Part shown: piece by piece, positions 26,128-35,248 of the stretch | Layout of the letters: every line of letters begins with the position of its first letter | How positions within the stretch are numbered: position 1 is the stretch's first letter | From: Pedobacter punctiformis | GTDB taxonomy: Bacteria > Bacteroidota > Bacteroidia > Sphingobacteriales > Sphingobacteriaceae | Length of the DNA: 64,000 bases | NCBI RefSeq assembly: GCF_027213715.1 | Contig: NZ_JAPWGM010000001.1 | Coordinates: 434,001-498,000 of the forward strand | Direction: 5' to 3' | The notes under the pieces: generated by a model | What the model saw: the letters and a program-made list of their open reading frames with translations, nothing else | The model's database searches: none | Told to the model about the DNA's origin: nothing | Position numbers and translations under genes: made by a program

Positions 26128-26907
26128 TTACATCAATGAACTGACGTGTTTCGTTAGTGCCACAAAATCATCAACGGTGAGTTGCTCTGCACGTTTTTCA
26201 AAATAGATGTGATCATCCATTTTATCTTTTGGCATTACTGCAGATAAAGCATTACGTAAGGTTTTTCTTCGCTGATTAAACCCTGCCTTTACTACACGCC
26301 AAAACAATTTTTCATCACAATCCAATTGCTGTACATCATTACGGGTTAAACGGATTACAGCAGAATTAACCTTAGGCGGTGGGTTAAAAGTGCCGGGCTT
26401 CACTGTAAACAGGTATTCGATTTTATAATATGCCTGAAGAAAGACACTTAAAATGCCATACTCTTTGTTTCCGGATGGTGCTGCGCAGCGCTGTGCAACC
26501 TCTTTTTGAAACATTCCAACCATTTCCACAACTTTATTGCGGTTATCTAAAATCTTAAATAAAATCTGTGAGGAAATATTGTAAGGGAAGTTACCAATTA
26601 TAGCAAAGTTGCCTGGAAAAATGGCATCAAAGTCTAGTTTCAAAAAATCTCCGTTAATCAACCGGTCTCCAAGCTGAGGGTATTTTTCATTTAAAAAATG
26701 AAACGACTCTGTGTCGATATCAATCAGATAGGTTTGTAAATCTTCGCGTTCCAACAAAAAGTCGGATAAAATGCCCATGCCAGGACCAACCTCTAAAACC
26801 TGGTTGTATTTATCGGTATTCACCAAACTTTCTACAATCCGGTTGGCAATGCCTTTATCGGTTAAAAAGTGCTGACCTAAATGTTTTTTCGCTTTTACTA
26901 AACTCAT
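26128..26907 (-). CDS. rsmA: 16S rRNA dimethyladenosine transferase (KsgA)
   Basis: The ATG at 26907 gives a 259-aa protein starting MSLVKAKKHLGQHFL, the canonical KsgA N-terminus; the longer frame adds 19 unlikely residues. The SAM-binding motif is LEVGPGMGIL and the catalytic motif is GNFPYNISSQ. The C-terminal helical domain (NQRRKTLRNAL) is present. The enzyme dimethylates A1518 and A1519 of 16S rRNA during 30S maturation. It is divergent from pdxA, a frequent partner of ksgA in bacteria. Confidence 0.95.
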   Translation of the reverse strand: MSLVKAKKHLGQHFLTDKGIANRIVESLVNTDKYNQVLEVGPGMGILSDFLLEREDLQTYLIDIDTESFHFLNEKYPQLGDRLINGDFLKLDFDAIFPGNFAIIGNFPYNISSQILFKILDNRNKVVEMVGMFQKEVAQRCAAPSGNKEYGILSVFLQAYYKIEYLFTVKPGTFNPPPKVNSAVIRLTRNDVQQLDCDEKLFWRVVKAGFNQRRKTLRNALSAVMPKDKMDDHIYFEKRAEQLTVDDFVALTKHVSSLM

Positions 26908-27095
26908 TGCTACAATTTCATTTGCCACAGAAACACTGAAATCACGAAAAAAAATTAAAAGCATTGCTTCGTTTTTTCTCCTGTGTACACCGTGTTTCTA
27001 TTGCTGATGTATTTTCTACAAAATAACTAATTTTTATCCGGTAAGCACCCGTTTAATCGAAAATCAGTAATTTGCGCTAAAATTCACCATTTATT

Positions 27096-28175
27096 ATGAG
27101 CGATAAACTTAAAATTGGAATCAGTATAGGCGATGTAAACGGCATTGGGTTAGAAGTAATTATTAAAACATTATCAAATCCAGCTATTTTAAACTATTGT
27201 ACACCAATTGTTTATGGGCATACTAAAGTTTCTTCTTTCCACCGAAAAGCCAATAATCTTGGCGATTTCAACTTTAATGTGATTAATCAGGCTAATCAGG
27301 CGCAGCCAAAAAAAGCGAATATCATTAATTGCTGGGAGGAAGATGTAAAAATTGAACTGGGTCAGGTAACCGAAACCGGAGGAAAATATGCACTTCTTTC
27401 ACTTGAAAGAGCTACAGCAGATTTAGTAAATGGCGATATTGATGCCCTGGTTACTGCTCCTATTAATAAACACAATATCCAGTCAGAAACTTTTGCCTTT
27501 CCTGGCCATACCGAATATTTACAGGAAAAAAGTGGAAGCAATGATGTACTGATGTTCTTAATCAGTGAAGATTTACGTGTTGGCGTAGTAACCGGACACA
27601 TTCCTGTTGCAGCGGTTCCGGCAGCCATTACCAAAGATAAAATTGTTAACAAGCTTAAGCTTATTAATGAAAGCCTGAAAAAGGATTTCTGGATTGAGAA
27701 ACCAAAAATTGCCGTTTTAGGTTTAAATCCGCACGCCAGCGACAATGGTTTATTAGGTACTGAAGAAGCTGAAATTATTACACCAGCCATTCAGGAAGCT
27801 TATGATAAAGGCATGATGTGCTTTGGTCCATACCCTGCCGATGGCTTTTTTGGCAATGGCAGCTACAAACAGTTTGATGCCGTTTTGGCCATGTACCACG
27901 ATCAGGGCTTAATTCCTTTTAAAACTCTTGCCTTTCATAATGGCGTAAATTATACCGCCGGATTAAATTTTGTACGCACCTCTCCTGATCATGGCACAGG
28001 TTATGATATTGCCGGAAAGGGTCTTGCAGATTCTACTTCTTTTACCGAGGCTTTATTTTCTGCAATTCACATTGTGAAAAATAGAAGAGAGCAGGAAGAA
28101 ATGCTAAAAAACCAATTACGCGGTGGCGGAAAAGTAGTAGAAACGCAGTTTGATATTAAAGACGACGCTTCTTAG
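27096..28175 (+). CDS. pdxA: 4-hydroxythreonine-4-phosphate dehydrogenase
   Basis: The 359-aa protein has the PdxA signatures: GISIGDVNGIG at the start, APINKHNIQ, FPGHTEYLQ with a metal-binding His, LNPHASDNG and MYHDQGLIPFK. The enzyme oxidises 4-phosphohydroxy-L-threonine in pyridoxal 5'-phosphate synthesis, using NAD and a divalent metal at the dimer interface. Length is usual. It stands alone on the plus strand next to divergent rsmA. Confidence 0.95.
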   Translation: MSDKLKIGISIGDVNGIGLEVIIKTLSNPAILNYCTPIVYGHTKVSSFHRKANNLGDFNFNVINQANQAQPKKANIINCWEEDVKIELGQVTETGGKYALLSLERATADLVNGDIDALVTAPINKHNIQSETFAFPGHTEYLQEKSGSNDVLMFLISEDLRVGVVTGHIPVAAVPAAITKDKIVNKLKLINESLKKDFWIEKPKIAVLGLNPHASDNGLLGTEEAEIITPAIQEAYDKGMMCFGPYPADGFFGNGSYKQFDAVLAMYHDQGLIPFKTLAFHNGVNYTAGLNFVRTSPDHGTGYDIAGKGLADSTSFTEALFSAIHIVKNRREQEEMLKNQLRGGGKVVETQFDIKDDAS

Positions 28176-28215
28176 TAAATTAGCTGTTTCTCTTATTCAT
28201 TCCTTATTTTTTCTA

Positions 28216-28234
28216 TGGATTAATCTGACTAAAA
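28216..28234. repeat. 19-base sequence shared with the region upstream of the DUF4397 gene
   Basis: The sequence tggattaatctgactaaaa occurs here and exactly again at 62242-62260. Here it lies 85 bases before the sulfurtransferase start and upstream of its -7 box, so it may be an operator. Confidence 0.45.
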
Positions 28235-28292
28235 TGGATTTTTAATTTCATTTTTAGCACCTGGTGACAACAATTTCCTCTTTCAATTTATT

Positions 28293-28300
28293 TATATTTG
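28293..28300 (+). promoter_or_regulatory. -7 box for the sulfurtransferase gene
   Basis: TATATTTG matches TAnnTTTG and lies 18 bases before the ATG at 28319. It overlaps the TTG codon of the longer frame, which argues against that upstream start. Confidence 0.55.
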
Positions 28301-28318
28301 GATTCAAGAAATTTAACC

Positions 28319-29158
28319 ATGTCCCAAAAAATATCACCAATTATATCGCCTGAAGATCTTATTCTTTTAAACCCGGAGAATTATATCCTGATTGATGCAA
28401 GTGCAGGGTCAAAAGCCAGATACGATGAAAGCCATTTAAACGGAGCGCTCTTTGCAGATGTAAATAATGATTTAGCCAACGTCACTGATTTCGCTGTTGG
28501 CGGCAGGCATCCTTTACCCACTTTTGAGCAATTCGGAATAACCATTGGAAAATTTGGCATTACGAAAGATAGTCATGTGATCGTTTATGATGATAAAAAT
28601 GGCGGAAATGCAGCGGCCAGACTTTGGTGGATGTTAAAATCAATTGGACACGAAAAAGTTCAGGTTATAAATGGAGGTTTTGATGCAGCAATTAAAGCTG
28701 GTTTTAAGCTCAGTGCAAAAGTGGAGACACCTAAATCTGTCGGGCCTTATCCAATCCGTGCATGGAATCTTCCTTTAGCCGATATAAATGAAGTTGAAGC
28801 CGTTTCAAAAACTAAAGATCATATCGTGATCGATGTTCGGGATGCCAATCGTTTCGCTGGCCTTACCGAGCCTATTGATTTAATTGCCGGACATATTCCA
28901 GGGGCAACCAATATTCCCTTTACAGAGAATCTGGATGCTTCAGGCGCTTTCCTTAAACCTGAGGTATTGAAGCAGAAATATACACTTGCTTTGGCCAATA
29001 TTAAACCCGAAAATGTAATTGTTCATTGCGGTTCTGGCATAACAGCCTGCCATACACTTTTGGCTATGGATTATGCAGGACTTCAAATTCCGAAGCTTTA
29101 TGTTGGATCGTGGAGCGAATGGTCTAGAAATAATAAGGAAATGGTATTGTCCGAGTAA
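28319..29158 (+). CDS. Thiosulfate/3-mercaptopyruvate sulfurtransferase (two-domain rhodanese)
   Basis: From the ATG at 28319 the protein is 279 aa and has two rhodanese domains. The inactive N-terminal one has ESHLNGALFADV, and the C-terminal catalytic one has the loop VHCGSGITACH with Cys237. The CGSGITA loop is typical of 3-mercaptopyruvate sulfurtransferases (CG[S/T]GVTA), while thiosulfate types have CRxGxR, so the mercaptopyruvate substrate is likelier. It acts in cytoplasmic sulfur transfer or cyanide detoxification. A possible TTG start 21 bases upstream overlaps the promoter and was rejected. Confidence 0.9.
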   Translation: MSQKISPIISPEDLILLNPENYILIDASAGSKARYDESHLNGALFADVNNDLANVTDFAVGGRHPLPTFEQFGITIGKFGITKDSHVIVYDDKNGGNAAARLWWMLKSIGHEKVQVINGGFDAAIKAGFKLSAKVETPKSVGPYPIRAWNLPLADINEVEAVSKTKDHIVIDVRDANRFAGLTEPIDLIAGHIPGATNIPFTENLDASGAFLKPEVLKQKYTLALANIKPENVIVHCGSGITACHTLLAMDYAGLQIPKLYVGSWSEWSRNNKEMVLSE

Positions 29159-29482
29159 TTTTGTTAGTCGAGATTTGCAAATCTCGACTCGATGCCTTTG
29201 GATTTACAATCCACCAGAGGATTACAAATCCTTTATTCTAAAGATGGGATTACAAATGCCGACTAACAAAGAGTAATAGGGAAATGTTGAAAATTATTAA
29301 TCCATTAGATGATTTACAATTAAAAATTTAATGCTTTACGAAAAAAATAACTGAAAACCTGCATTTCGTTTATTTATATATAAAAACTGATTATCAATTA
29401 TATAAAAACATAATCAAAACTACCGATATTAAAATTAGTTTCGCATATTTAAGAGTTAGCACTCATTTTAAAACGACACTAT
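29159..29482. other. Intergenic region holding a palindromic repeat and AT-rich DNA
   Basis: This 324-base gap has the palindromic element at 29160-29270, then about 210 bases of very AT-rich sequence with no credible gene. The 10-base inverted-repeat arm gttagcactc at 29455-29464 comes just before the next gene. Confidence 0.6.
29160..29270. repeat. Palindromic intergenic element with 11-bp terminal inverted repeats
   Basis: The ends are perfect inverted repeats: tttgttagtcg (29160-29170) and cgactaacaaa (29260-29270). Inside are several related near-palindromes: gatttgcaaatc (29172-29183), ggatttacaatcc (29200-29212), ggattacaaatcc (29219-29231) and ggattacaaatg (29247-29258). The layout resembles REP/BIME-type elements mobilised by REP-associated (RAYT) transposases. 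No transposase is present in the window. Confidence 0.7.
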
Positions 29483-30120
29483 ATGACAATCAGTTTTATA
29501 GCAATTAAAGGTAACTTCTTCGACAAAGCGGACGAAATTTTTCAGGCATTTAAATACATTGACACCAAACAAGATAAACAGTTTGTCGACTGGCAAACAT
29601 TTAATGACTATTTGTATGACAACTATTTTGAACTTGCTAATAAAGAAATAGCAATTAGGGGAATTTGGACAGACAATGGCTGGACGATAATTAACGACCC
29701 TGAAATGGTTGACACAATTGAAGAAGAAGCTTTAATTCAGCTTTCAAGGACTTTGAATACCGACATTATAACATTCATAATTCAGACGACATCAAATTCA
29801 TTTGGCTTTACGGTTTACAACGACACCATAAAAAGACACTTTTTTGTTTCGGACGGAGAAGTAACTGATAATTTATACAACCCGTTGGAGCAAGAAAATG
29901 GTTTAACGATTAACGAAAATATTTTCTCCGATGACATTTTAAAATTGGCGGAGAAATTAGGAATTGATTTAGAAGGGAAAAATAAACTCACATATACGGT
30001 TAAACATCTTGCATATAGTGACGAAATGAAAAATGAACTTGAACAATTCAAAAAACAACAGACGAACGATAAAAATAAGCCTTGGTGGAAATTTTGGTGA
30101 ACAGAAAAACGAGTGCTAAC
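29455..30120. mobile_element. Possible gene-cassette-like unit bounded by a 10-bp inverted repeat
   Basis: The sequence gttagcactc (29455-29464) is repeated in inverse as gagtgctaac (30111-30120), closely bracketing the single orphan gene 29483-30100. The arms lie 18 bases before the start codon and 10 bases after the stop codon. Such tight bracketing looks like a mobile or acquired single-gene unit. It does not meet a full attC consensus by eye and no integrase is nearby, so the nature of the unit is open. Confidence 0.35.
29483..30100 (+). CDS. Orphan hypothetical protein, 205 aa
   Basis: I recognise no family. The 205-aa protein is acidic, has no signal peptide or membrane helix, and ends in an unusual aromatic tail (KPWWKFW). 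The central part (LIQLSRTLNTDIITFIIQTT) followed by SFGFTVYND looks like an alternating alpha/beta fold. Codon and word use differ from neighbouring housekeeping genes, with more GAC and ACA. The gene is tightly bracketed by a 10-base inverted repeat and lies next to a palindromic element, so recent acquisition is plausible. Confidence 0.65.
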   Translation: MTISFIAIKGNFFDKADEIFQAFKYIDTKQDKQFVDWQTFNDYLYDNYFELANKEIAIRGIWTDNGWTIINDPEMVDTIEEEALIQLSRTLNTDIITFIIQTTSNSFGFTVYNDTIKRHFFVSDGEVTDNLYNPLEQENGLTINENIFSDDILKLAEKLGIDLEGKNKLTYTVKHLAYSDEMKNELEQFKKQQTNDKNKPWWKFW

Positions 30121-30188
30121 AGGAGCTTGGCAACCATTTGAACAGAAACGCACTAAACGAATAAAACAGCAACAACTTCCTTATTAGT

Positions 30189-30205
30189 CAGGTTTTAAAA
30201 ACCTG
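30189..30205. repeat. Short palindrome caggttt/aaacctg
   Basis: caggttttaaaaacctg is followed by tgaggttt. It resembles a widespread Bacteroidota intergenic palindrome built from cctcacaggtttt. It lies upstream of the yceD-rpmF promoter. Confidence 0.45.
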
Positions 30206-30254
30206 TGAGGTTTAATATTTTTGAAAAACATTTTTTATCTAACAAAATAATCCC

Positions 30255-30262
30255 TACATTTG
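30255..30262 (+). promoter_or_regulatory. -7 box for the yceD-rpmF-plsX operon
   Basis: TACATTTG matches TAnnTTTG and lies 22 bases before the TTG start codon of yceD. No well-spaced -33 element was found. Confidence 0.5.
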
Positions 30263-30284
30263 CAGGCTAAAATTTTACAGTACT

Positions 30285-30815
30285 TTGAACCCGCTAAAAC
30301 AATTTTCAGTACCGTTTACCGGATTAAAATTGGGAACTCATCAGTTTGAATATGAGCTTGATGACTCTTTTTTTAATGCTTTCGAGTACTCTTTAATTAA
30401 AAGCGGAAAATTAAACGTTAATCTGGAACTTGAGAAACAAGAGACCATGTTACTGTTAAAGTTTAAAGTAATTGGAACCGTTAATTTAGATTGCGATAAA
30501 TGTTTATCTGAATTTTCATTACCGGTTAATTTGTACGAAAGACAGATTGTAAAATTTGCAGAGGCTGAAATGGAAAGCGATGATGAAGAAATTATTTCAT
30601 TAAGCCGGAAAGAAACCTCGATTGATATTTCGGGACCATTATACGAAATGATAAACGTAGCGGTTCCATACATTAAAAATTGTGAGCAGGCCGGAAAGGA
30701 GTGCGACCAGGAAATGATTGATCGGTTAGAGCAATTATCTATCGACAAACACAACGAAGAAAATGAACAATCAAGCGACCCGCGTTGGGAAGCACTTAAT
30801 AAGTTAAAAAAATAA
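30285..30815 (+). CDS. yceD: DUF177 (YceD) family protein
   Basis: The 176-aa protein has the DUF177 core with the conserved cysteines in LDCDKCLSEF (about residues 66-75) and NCEQAGKECDQ near 127. In bacteria the gene almost always precedes rpmF (L32) and is linked to 23S rRNA and L32 accumulation. The start appears to be TTG, because conserved N-terminal residues NPLKQFSVPFTGLK follow it directly and the next in-frame ATG lies over 50 codons downstream. It ends 15 bases before rpmF. Confidence 0.88.
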   Translation: MNPLKQFSVPFTGLKLGTHQFEYELDDSFFNAFEYSLIKSGKLNVNLELEKQETMLLLKFKVIGTVNLDCDKCLSEFSLPVNLYERQIVKFAEAEMESDDEEIISLSRKETSIDISGPLYEMINVAVPYIKNCEQAGKECDQEMIDRLEQLSIDKHNEENEQSSDPRWEALNKLKK

Positions 30816-30830
30816 TTAGATTATACACCA

Positions 30831-31022
30831 ATGGCACATCCAAAACGGAAAATCTCGAAACAGAGAAAAAATAAAAGAAGAACTCACTATAAAGCTGTGA
30901 CTCCTTCTTTAGCAACATGCTCGGCAACAGGTGCTATCCACGTACCTCATCGTGCTTACAACGTTGATGGTAACCTATACTATAACGGTAAATTGGTTAT
31001 CGAAAATACTCAAATCGGGTAA
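30831..31022 (+). CDS. rpmF: 50S ribosomal protein L32
   Basis: The 63-aa protein has the L32 N-terminus AHPKRKISKQRKNKRR and the ending YYNGKLVIE. Only one Cys remains (in LATCSATG), so this is the zinc-independent (C-minus) type rather than the four-Cys zinc-ribbon form. It is a component of the 50S subunit. It lies between yceD and plsX, the standard order. Confidence 0.96.
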   Translation: MAHPKRKISKQRKNKRRTHYKAVTPSLATCSATGAIHVPHRAYNVDGNLYYNGKLVIENTQIG

Positions 31023-31127
31023 TTTTCTTAAAAAATTGTTTGTGTTTTCAGCGGCTTTAGTTATACCTTAGTCTTCTGAAAAATTTATAGGGCTAAACCT
31101 ATTATTTAACACAAACATTTTTTTTCT

Positions 31128-32066
31128 ATGAAAATAGGCCTCGACATAATGGGCGGAGACTATGCTCCCAAAGCAGTTGTTTTGGGAGCAATAGCAGCTC
31201 ATCAATCGCTAAATGCCAATGAACATCTTGTTCTTATTGGCGATACCGAACAGATTAAACCAATTCTCGCAGAAGAAGGTTTTAATCCGGATCATTTTGA
31301 ATACGTTCATACTGATGAGGTTATTGGTATGGGCGAACATCCCACAAAAGCAATTGTTCAGAAACCTAAATCGAGCATAGCAGTTGGTTTTAACCTTTTA
31401 AAAGAAGGTAAAATCGATTCTTTTGCAAGCGCAGGCAACTCTGGTGCAATGCTGGTTGGCGCAGTTTTTAGCGTTAAAACCGTTCCGGGCATTATCCGCC
31501 CATGTTTATGTACCATTCTTCCAAAAATTAAAGGCGGCACAGGTTTATTACTTGATGTTGGTGCCAATGCAGATTGCAAACCTGATATTTTATTACAATT
31601 TGGCGTTTTAGGTAGTTTATATGCTGAAAATTTACTGCAAATAAATAACCCTAAAGTTGCGTTAATGAATATTGGCGAAGAAGATGAAAAAGGAAACATG
31701 CTTAGCATGGCTACTTTTCCATTAATGAAGGATACAAATTTATTCAACTTTGTAGGTAATGTAGAAGGACGTGATTTATTTAACGATAAAGCCGACGTTA
31801 TTGTTTGTGATGGTTTTACCGGAAATGTAATGCTTAAACTTGCAGAATCATTTTATGTGTTAACCATTAAAAAAGGAATGAAAGATGAGTTTTTCGATCG
31901 CTTTAATTACGAACAGTACGGGGGTAGCCCGGTTTTAGGGGTTAATGCTCCTGTGGTTATCGGACATGGCATTTCAAGCCCTACGGCGGTTAAAAACATG
32001 GTGCTTCAATCAAGAGAGATGATTACAACGGGTTTAGTAGATAAAATTAGAAACGCATTTAAATAA
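31128..32066 (+). CDS. plsX: Phosphate acyltransferase PlsX
   Basis: The 312-aa protein has the PlsX features: [17 protein letters not shown] at the N-terminus, [21 protein letters not shown] and [13 protein letters not shown]. The enzyme converts acyl-ACP to acyl-phosphate for glycerolipid synthesis and works at the membrane surface. Length is slightly short but typical for Bacteroidota. It is followed within 20 bases by fabH, giving the conserved plsX-fabH pair. Confidence 0.96.
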   Translation: MKIGLDIMGGDYAPKAVVLGAIAAHQSLNANEHLVLIGDTEQIKPILAEEGFNPDHFEYVHTDEVIGMGEHPTKAIVQKPKSSIAVGFNLLKEGKIDSFASAGNSGAMLVGAVFSVKTVPGIIRPCLCTILPKIKGGTGLLLDVGANADCKPDILLQFGVLGSLYAENLLQINNPKVALMNIGEEDEKGNMLSMATFPLMKDTNLFNFVGNVEGRDLFNDKADVIVCDGFTGNVMLKLAESFYVLTIKKGMKDEFFDRFNYEQYGGSPVLGVNAPVVIGHGISSPTAVKNMVLQSREMITTGLVDKIRNAFK

Positions 32067-32085
32067 TTATCAAATTTATTTTAAA

Positions 32086-33084
32086 ATGAGTAAAATTCAC
32101 GCTGCTATAACAGCAGTTAATGGTTATGTCCCCGACTATGTATTAACAAATGCAGAGTTAGAAACCATGGTTGAAACTTCAGATGAATGGATTACCAGCC
32201 GAACCGGGATCAAAGAACGCAGAATTTTAAAAGGCGAAGGTTTAGGTACATCTGATATGGCTGTTCATGCCGTAAATGGATTACTTAAAAAAAGAGGCAT
32301 TACTGCTGAAGAAATTGAATTAATTATTTTTTGTACTACAACTCCCGATTTTACTTTTCCGGCAACGGCAAATGTTTTAGCGGATAAAATTGGTGCTAAA
32401 AATGCATGGGGTTACGATTTACAGGCAGCTTGTTCTGGTTTTATATTCGGGCTTTCTACCGGTGCATCATTCATTGAATCAGGAAGACACAAGAAGGTAT
32501 TGGTTGTGGGTGGCGATAAAATGTCATCAATCATAAATTACGAAGACCGTACAACCTGTATTATTTTTGGTGATGGTTGCGGCTGTGCTTTGCTTGAACC
32601 AAATGAAGAAGGTTTCGGTCTGATAGATTCTATCCTCAGAACAGATGGATCCGGAAGAGATTTCTTAGGCATGAAAGCTGGCGGTTCAGTTAAACCTGCA
32701 ACACATGAAACCATTGATGCACGTGAGCATTTTGCACATCAGGAAGGTCCAACTGTATTTAAATTTGCAGTAACCAATATGGCTGATGTTGCTGCCGAAA
32801 TTATGGACAGAAACAGCTTAACGGCTGATGATATTGCATGGCTGGTGCCTCACCAGGCAAACAAACGCATTATTGATGCAACCGCAAACCGTATGGGTGT
32901 TGGTACCGAGAAAGTAATGATCAATATTGAGCGTTACGGAAATACCACCAACGGAACTATTCCACTATGTTTATGGGAATGGGAAAGCCAGTTGAAAAAA
33001 GGAGATAATATTGTTCTTGCAGCCTTCGGTGGAGGTTTTACATGGGGATCAATTTATCTTAAATGGGCTTACGACAGTAAATAA
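32086..33084 (+). CDS. fabH: Beta-ketoacyl-ACP synthase III (FabH)
   Basis: The 332-aa protein has the catalytic triad Cys116 (in [10 protein letters not shown]), His in VPHQANKRI and Asn in RYGNTTNGT. It catalyses the first condensation of fatty-acid synthesis, acyl-CoA with malonyl-ACP. Its position right after plsX and before accB marks it as the housekeeping copy. The copy at 23541-24587 is a distinct paralogue. Confidence 0.95.
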   Translation: MSKIHAAITAVNGYVPDYVLTNAELETMVETSDEWITSRTGIKERRILKGEGLGTSDMAVHAVNGLLKKRGITAEEIELIIFCTTTPDFTFPATANVLADKIGAKNAWGYDLQAACSGFIFGLSTGASFIESGRHKKVLVVGGDKMSSIINYEDRTTCIIFGDGCGCALLEPNEEGFGLIDSILRTDGSGRDFLGMKAGGSVKPATHETIDAREHFAHQEGPTVFKFAVTNMADVAAEIMDRNSLTADDIAWLVPHQANKRIIDATANRMGVGTEKVMINIERYGNTTNGTIPLCLWEWESQLKKGDNIVLAAFGGGFTWGSIYLKWAYDSK

Positions 33085-33219
33085 GCCAAAAGATTTGGGT
33101 AGAAAGTTTCGGGTTAATTAGAAACGATCCAAATTTTCCACAATGAAAAATTAAAACAAAAAAAGTATAACTTAGTTAATTCATTTATACACTATTTTTT
33201 ACATAACAACGATTAAAAA

Positions 33220-33696
33220 ATGGATATCAAACAAATACAGGAACTGATTAAATTTGTTTCACGTTCTGGTGTAAACGAAGTTGCAATTGAGCAGGAAAAC
33301 TTCAAAATCACCATTAAAACAAACCAGGCACCAACAGTTGTGCATGCAACTGTACCGCAAGCACCACTTATTCAGGCAGCAGCACCGGTAGCTACAGCTC
33401 CTACTGCACCAGTAGCCGCAACCCCAGCAGTACCAGCTGCAGAAGATACTTCAAAATACATTACCATTAAATCGCCAATGATCGGTACTTTTTATCGTTC
33501 ATCAAGCCCTGATAAACCAATGTTTGTAAACGTTGGAGATGAAGTAAGCACAGGCAAAGTGGTTTGTATTATCGAAGCGATGAAATTATTCAACGAAATT
33601 GAAAGTGAAGTTTCAGGCCGTATTGTTAAAATATTGGTAGAAAACGCATCACCAGTTGAATATGACCAACCATTATTTTTAGTAGAACCTATTTAA
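33220..33696 (+). CDS. accB: Biotin carboxyl carrier protein of acetyl-CoA carboxylase
   Basis: The 158-aa protein has an N-terminal helix region ([19 protein letters not shown]), a flexible Ala/Pro-rich linker (about residues 45-83) and a C-terminal biotinyl domain. The biotinylation site is Lys122 in [10 protein letters not shown]. It carries carboxybiotin between the AccC and AccAD subunits. The gap to accC is 141 bases and contains a palindromic repeat. Confidence 0.95.
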   Translation: MDIKQIQELIKFVSRSGVNEVAIEQENFKITIKTNQAPTVVHATVPQAPLIQAAAPVATAPTAPVAATPAVPAAEDTSKYITIKSPMIGTFYRSSSPDKPMFVNVGDEVSTGKVVCIIEAMKLFNEIESEVSGRIVKILVENASPVEYDQPLFLVEPI

Positions 33697-33726
33697 TTAT
33701 TAGCGAAAACTTTCTACTATTATTTG

Positions 33727-33799
33727 CGTCACCCTGAAACAAGTTCAGGGTCTCATTTTTTTAAAATCATTTAGGTGCTGAAATACATTCAGCATGACG
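33727..33799. repeat. Palindromic repeat between accB and accC
   Basis: The unit cgtcaccctgaaacaagttc at the left end has an imperfect inverted copy at the right end (reading cgtcatgctgaatgtatttc on the minus strand). This is the familiar GTCA-CCTGAA type of dispersed Bacteroidota intergenic repeat. It can form a long imperfect hairpin in the accB-accC mRNA. Confidence 0.65.
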
Positions 33800-33837
33800 A
33801 TAGTACTTTTGAGAAAGACTGACGAAAAAGGAAAATT

Positions 33838-35178
33838 ATGTTTAAAAAAATACTAATTGCCAACAGGGGCGAAATCGCTTTGCGTATTATCCGTACCTGT
33901 AAGGAAATGGGCATCAAAACCGTTGCTGTTTACTCTACTGCAGATCGCGAGAGTTTACACGTACGTTTCGCTGATGAAGCTGTTTGTATTGGTCCCCCTC
34001 CCAGTAAAGATTCTTACTTAAATATCCCAAATATTATTTCGGCTGCAGAATTAACAAATGCCGATGCCATACACCCCGGTTATGGTTTCTTATCAGAAAA
34101 TGCTAAATTTTCTAACATTTGCCGTGAGTACAACATCAAATTTATTGGTGCTACACCTGAGCAGATTAATGGTATGGGTGATAAAGCCTCTGCTAAGGAA
34201 ACCATGAAAAAAGCAGGTGTACCAACTATTCCTGGTTCAGAAGGTTTACTAACCAGTGTTAAAGAGGGTATTGCTATTGCTAACGAAATGGGCTACCCGG
34301 TTATACTTAAAGCTACTGCCGGTGGTGGTGGTCGTGGTATGCGTGTAGTATGGAAAGATGAAGAATTCGAAAATGCGTGGGACAGTGCCCGTCAGGAATC
34401 TGGTGCAGCATTTGGTAATGATGGTCTTTATTTAGAAAAGTATATCGAAGATCCACGCCACATTGAAATCCAGATTATCGGAGATCAGTATGGCAAAGCC
34501 TGTCACCTTTCTGAACGTGATTGCTCTATTCAACGCCGTCACCAAAAATTGGTAGAAGAATCTCCTTCTCCTTTTATGACCGATGAATTGCGTGTACGAA
34601 TGGGCGAAGCCGCTATTAAAGGCGCCGTTGCTGTAAATTATGAAGGTGCCGGAACAATCGAATTTTTAGTTGATAAACACCGTAACTTCTACTTTATGGA
34701 AATGAATACCCGTATCCAGGTAGAGCATCCGGTTACAGAAGAGGTTATTAACTTCGACTTAATTAAGGAACAAATTAAAGTAGCAGCAGGTATTCCAATT
34801 TCAGGAAAAAATTATTTCCCTGATATGCATGCCATCGAATGCCGTATTAATGCTGAAGACCCCTTCAACAATTTCCGTCCTTCACCAGGCAAAATAACGA
34901 ATTTCCACTCTCCGGGTGGTCATGGGGTAAGAGTTGATACACACGTTTATGCCGGTTATCAAATTCCATCTAATTATGATAGTATGATTGCAAAATTAAT
35001 TTGTGTTGCTCAAACACGTGAGGAAGCAATTTGCACGATGGAAAGAGCCTTAGGCGAATTTGTAATTGAAGGTGTTAAAACAACGATTCCTTTTCATTTA
35101 TTATTGATGAAAGACCCTAATTTCAGAGCAGGTAATTTCACTACAAAATTTATGGAAACGTTCGATTTATCAGAATAA
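33838..35178 (+). CDS. accC: Biotin carboxylase subunit of acetyl-CoA carboxylase
   Basis: The 446-aa protein is a full-length ATP-grasp biotin carboxylase. It has [15 protein letters not shown] at the start, the glycine-rich loop [12 protein letters not shown], the [16 protein letters not shown] block and the catalytic [14 protein letters not shown]. It carboxylates the biotin on AccB with bicarbonate and ATP, the first half-reaction of malonyl-CoA formation. The usual accB-accC order is kept, and a terminator follows. Confidence 0.97.
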   Translation: MFKKILIANRGEIALRIIRTCKEMGIKTVAVYSTADRESLHVRFADEAVCIGPPPSKDSYLNIPNIISAAELTNADAIHPGYGFLSENAKFSNICREYNIKFIGATPEQINGMGDKASAKETMKKAGVPTIPGSEGLLTSVKEGIAIANEMGYPVILKATAGGGGRGMRVVWKDEEFENAWDSARQESGAAFGNDGLYLEKYIEDPRHIEIQIIGDQYGKACHLSERDCSIQRRHQKLVEESPSPFMTDELRVRMGEAAIKGAVAVNYEGAGTIEFLVDKHRNFYFMEMNTRIQVEHPVTEEVINFDLIKEQIKVAAGIPISGKNYFPDMHAIECRINAEDPFNNFRPSPGKITNFHSPGGHGVRVDTHVYAGYQIPSNYDSMIAKLICVAQTREEAICTMERALGEFVIEGVKTTIPFHLLLMKDPNFRAGNFTTKFMETFDLSE

Positions 35179-35205
35179 TCTAAACTATTTTTATATTTAA
35201 CACGT

Positions 35206-35240
35206 AAATACCATTCTAATCATTTAGAATGGTATTTTTG
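35206..35240 (+). terminator. Rho-independent terminator after accC
   Basis: The arms aaataccattctaa (35206-35219) and ttagaatggtattt (35224-35237) pair around a 4-base loop, and the hairpin runs into tttgtttt. Confidence 0.85.
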
Positions 35241-35248
35241 TTTTCAAC

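Noticed and set aside
26908..26964. Longer N-terminus for KsgA
   Set aside because: The extra 19 residues have no counterpart in the family, whereas MSLVKAKKHLGQHF at 26907 is canonical.
28298..28318. Upstream TTG start for the sulfurtransferase
   Set aside because: It overlaps the TATATTTG promoter box, and the ATG at 28319 gives a normal N-terminus.
29160..29270. CRISPR array
   Set aside because: The repeats are short, palindromic and unequal, with no regular spacers and no cas genes; a REP-type element fits better.
29455..30120. A canonical integron attC site
   Set aside because: The arms gttagcactc/gagtgctaac do not fit the GTTRRRY/RYYYAAC boxes well, there is no internal attC stem next to either arm, and no integrase is nearby.
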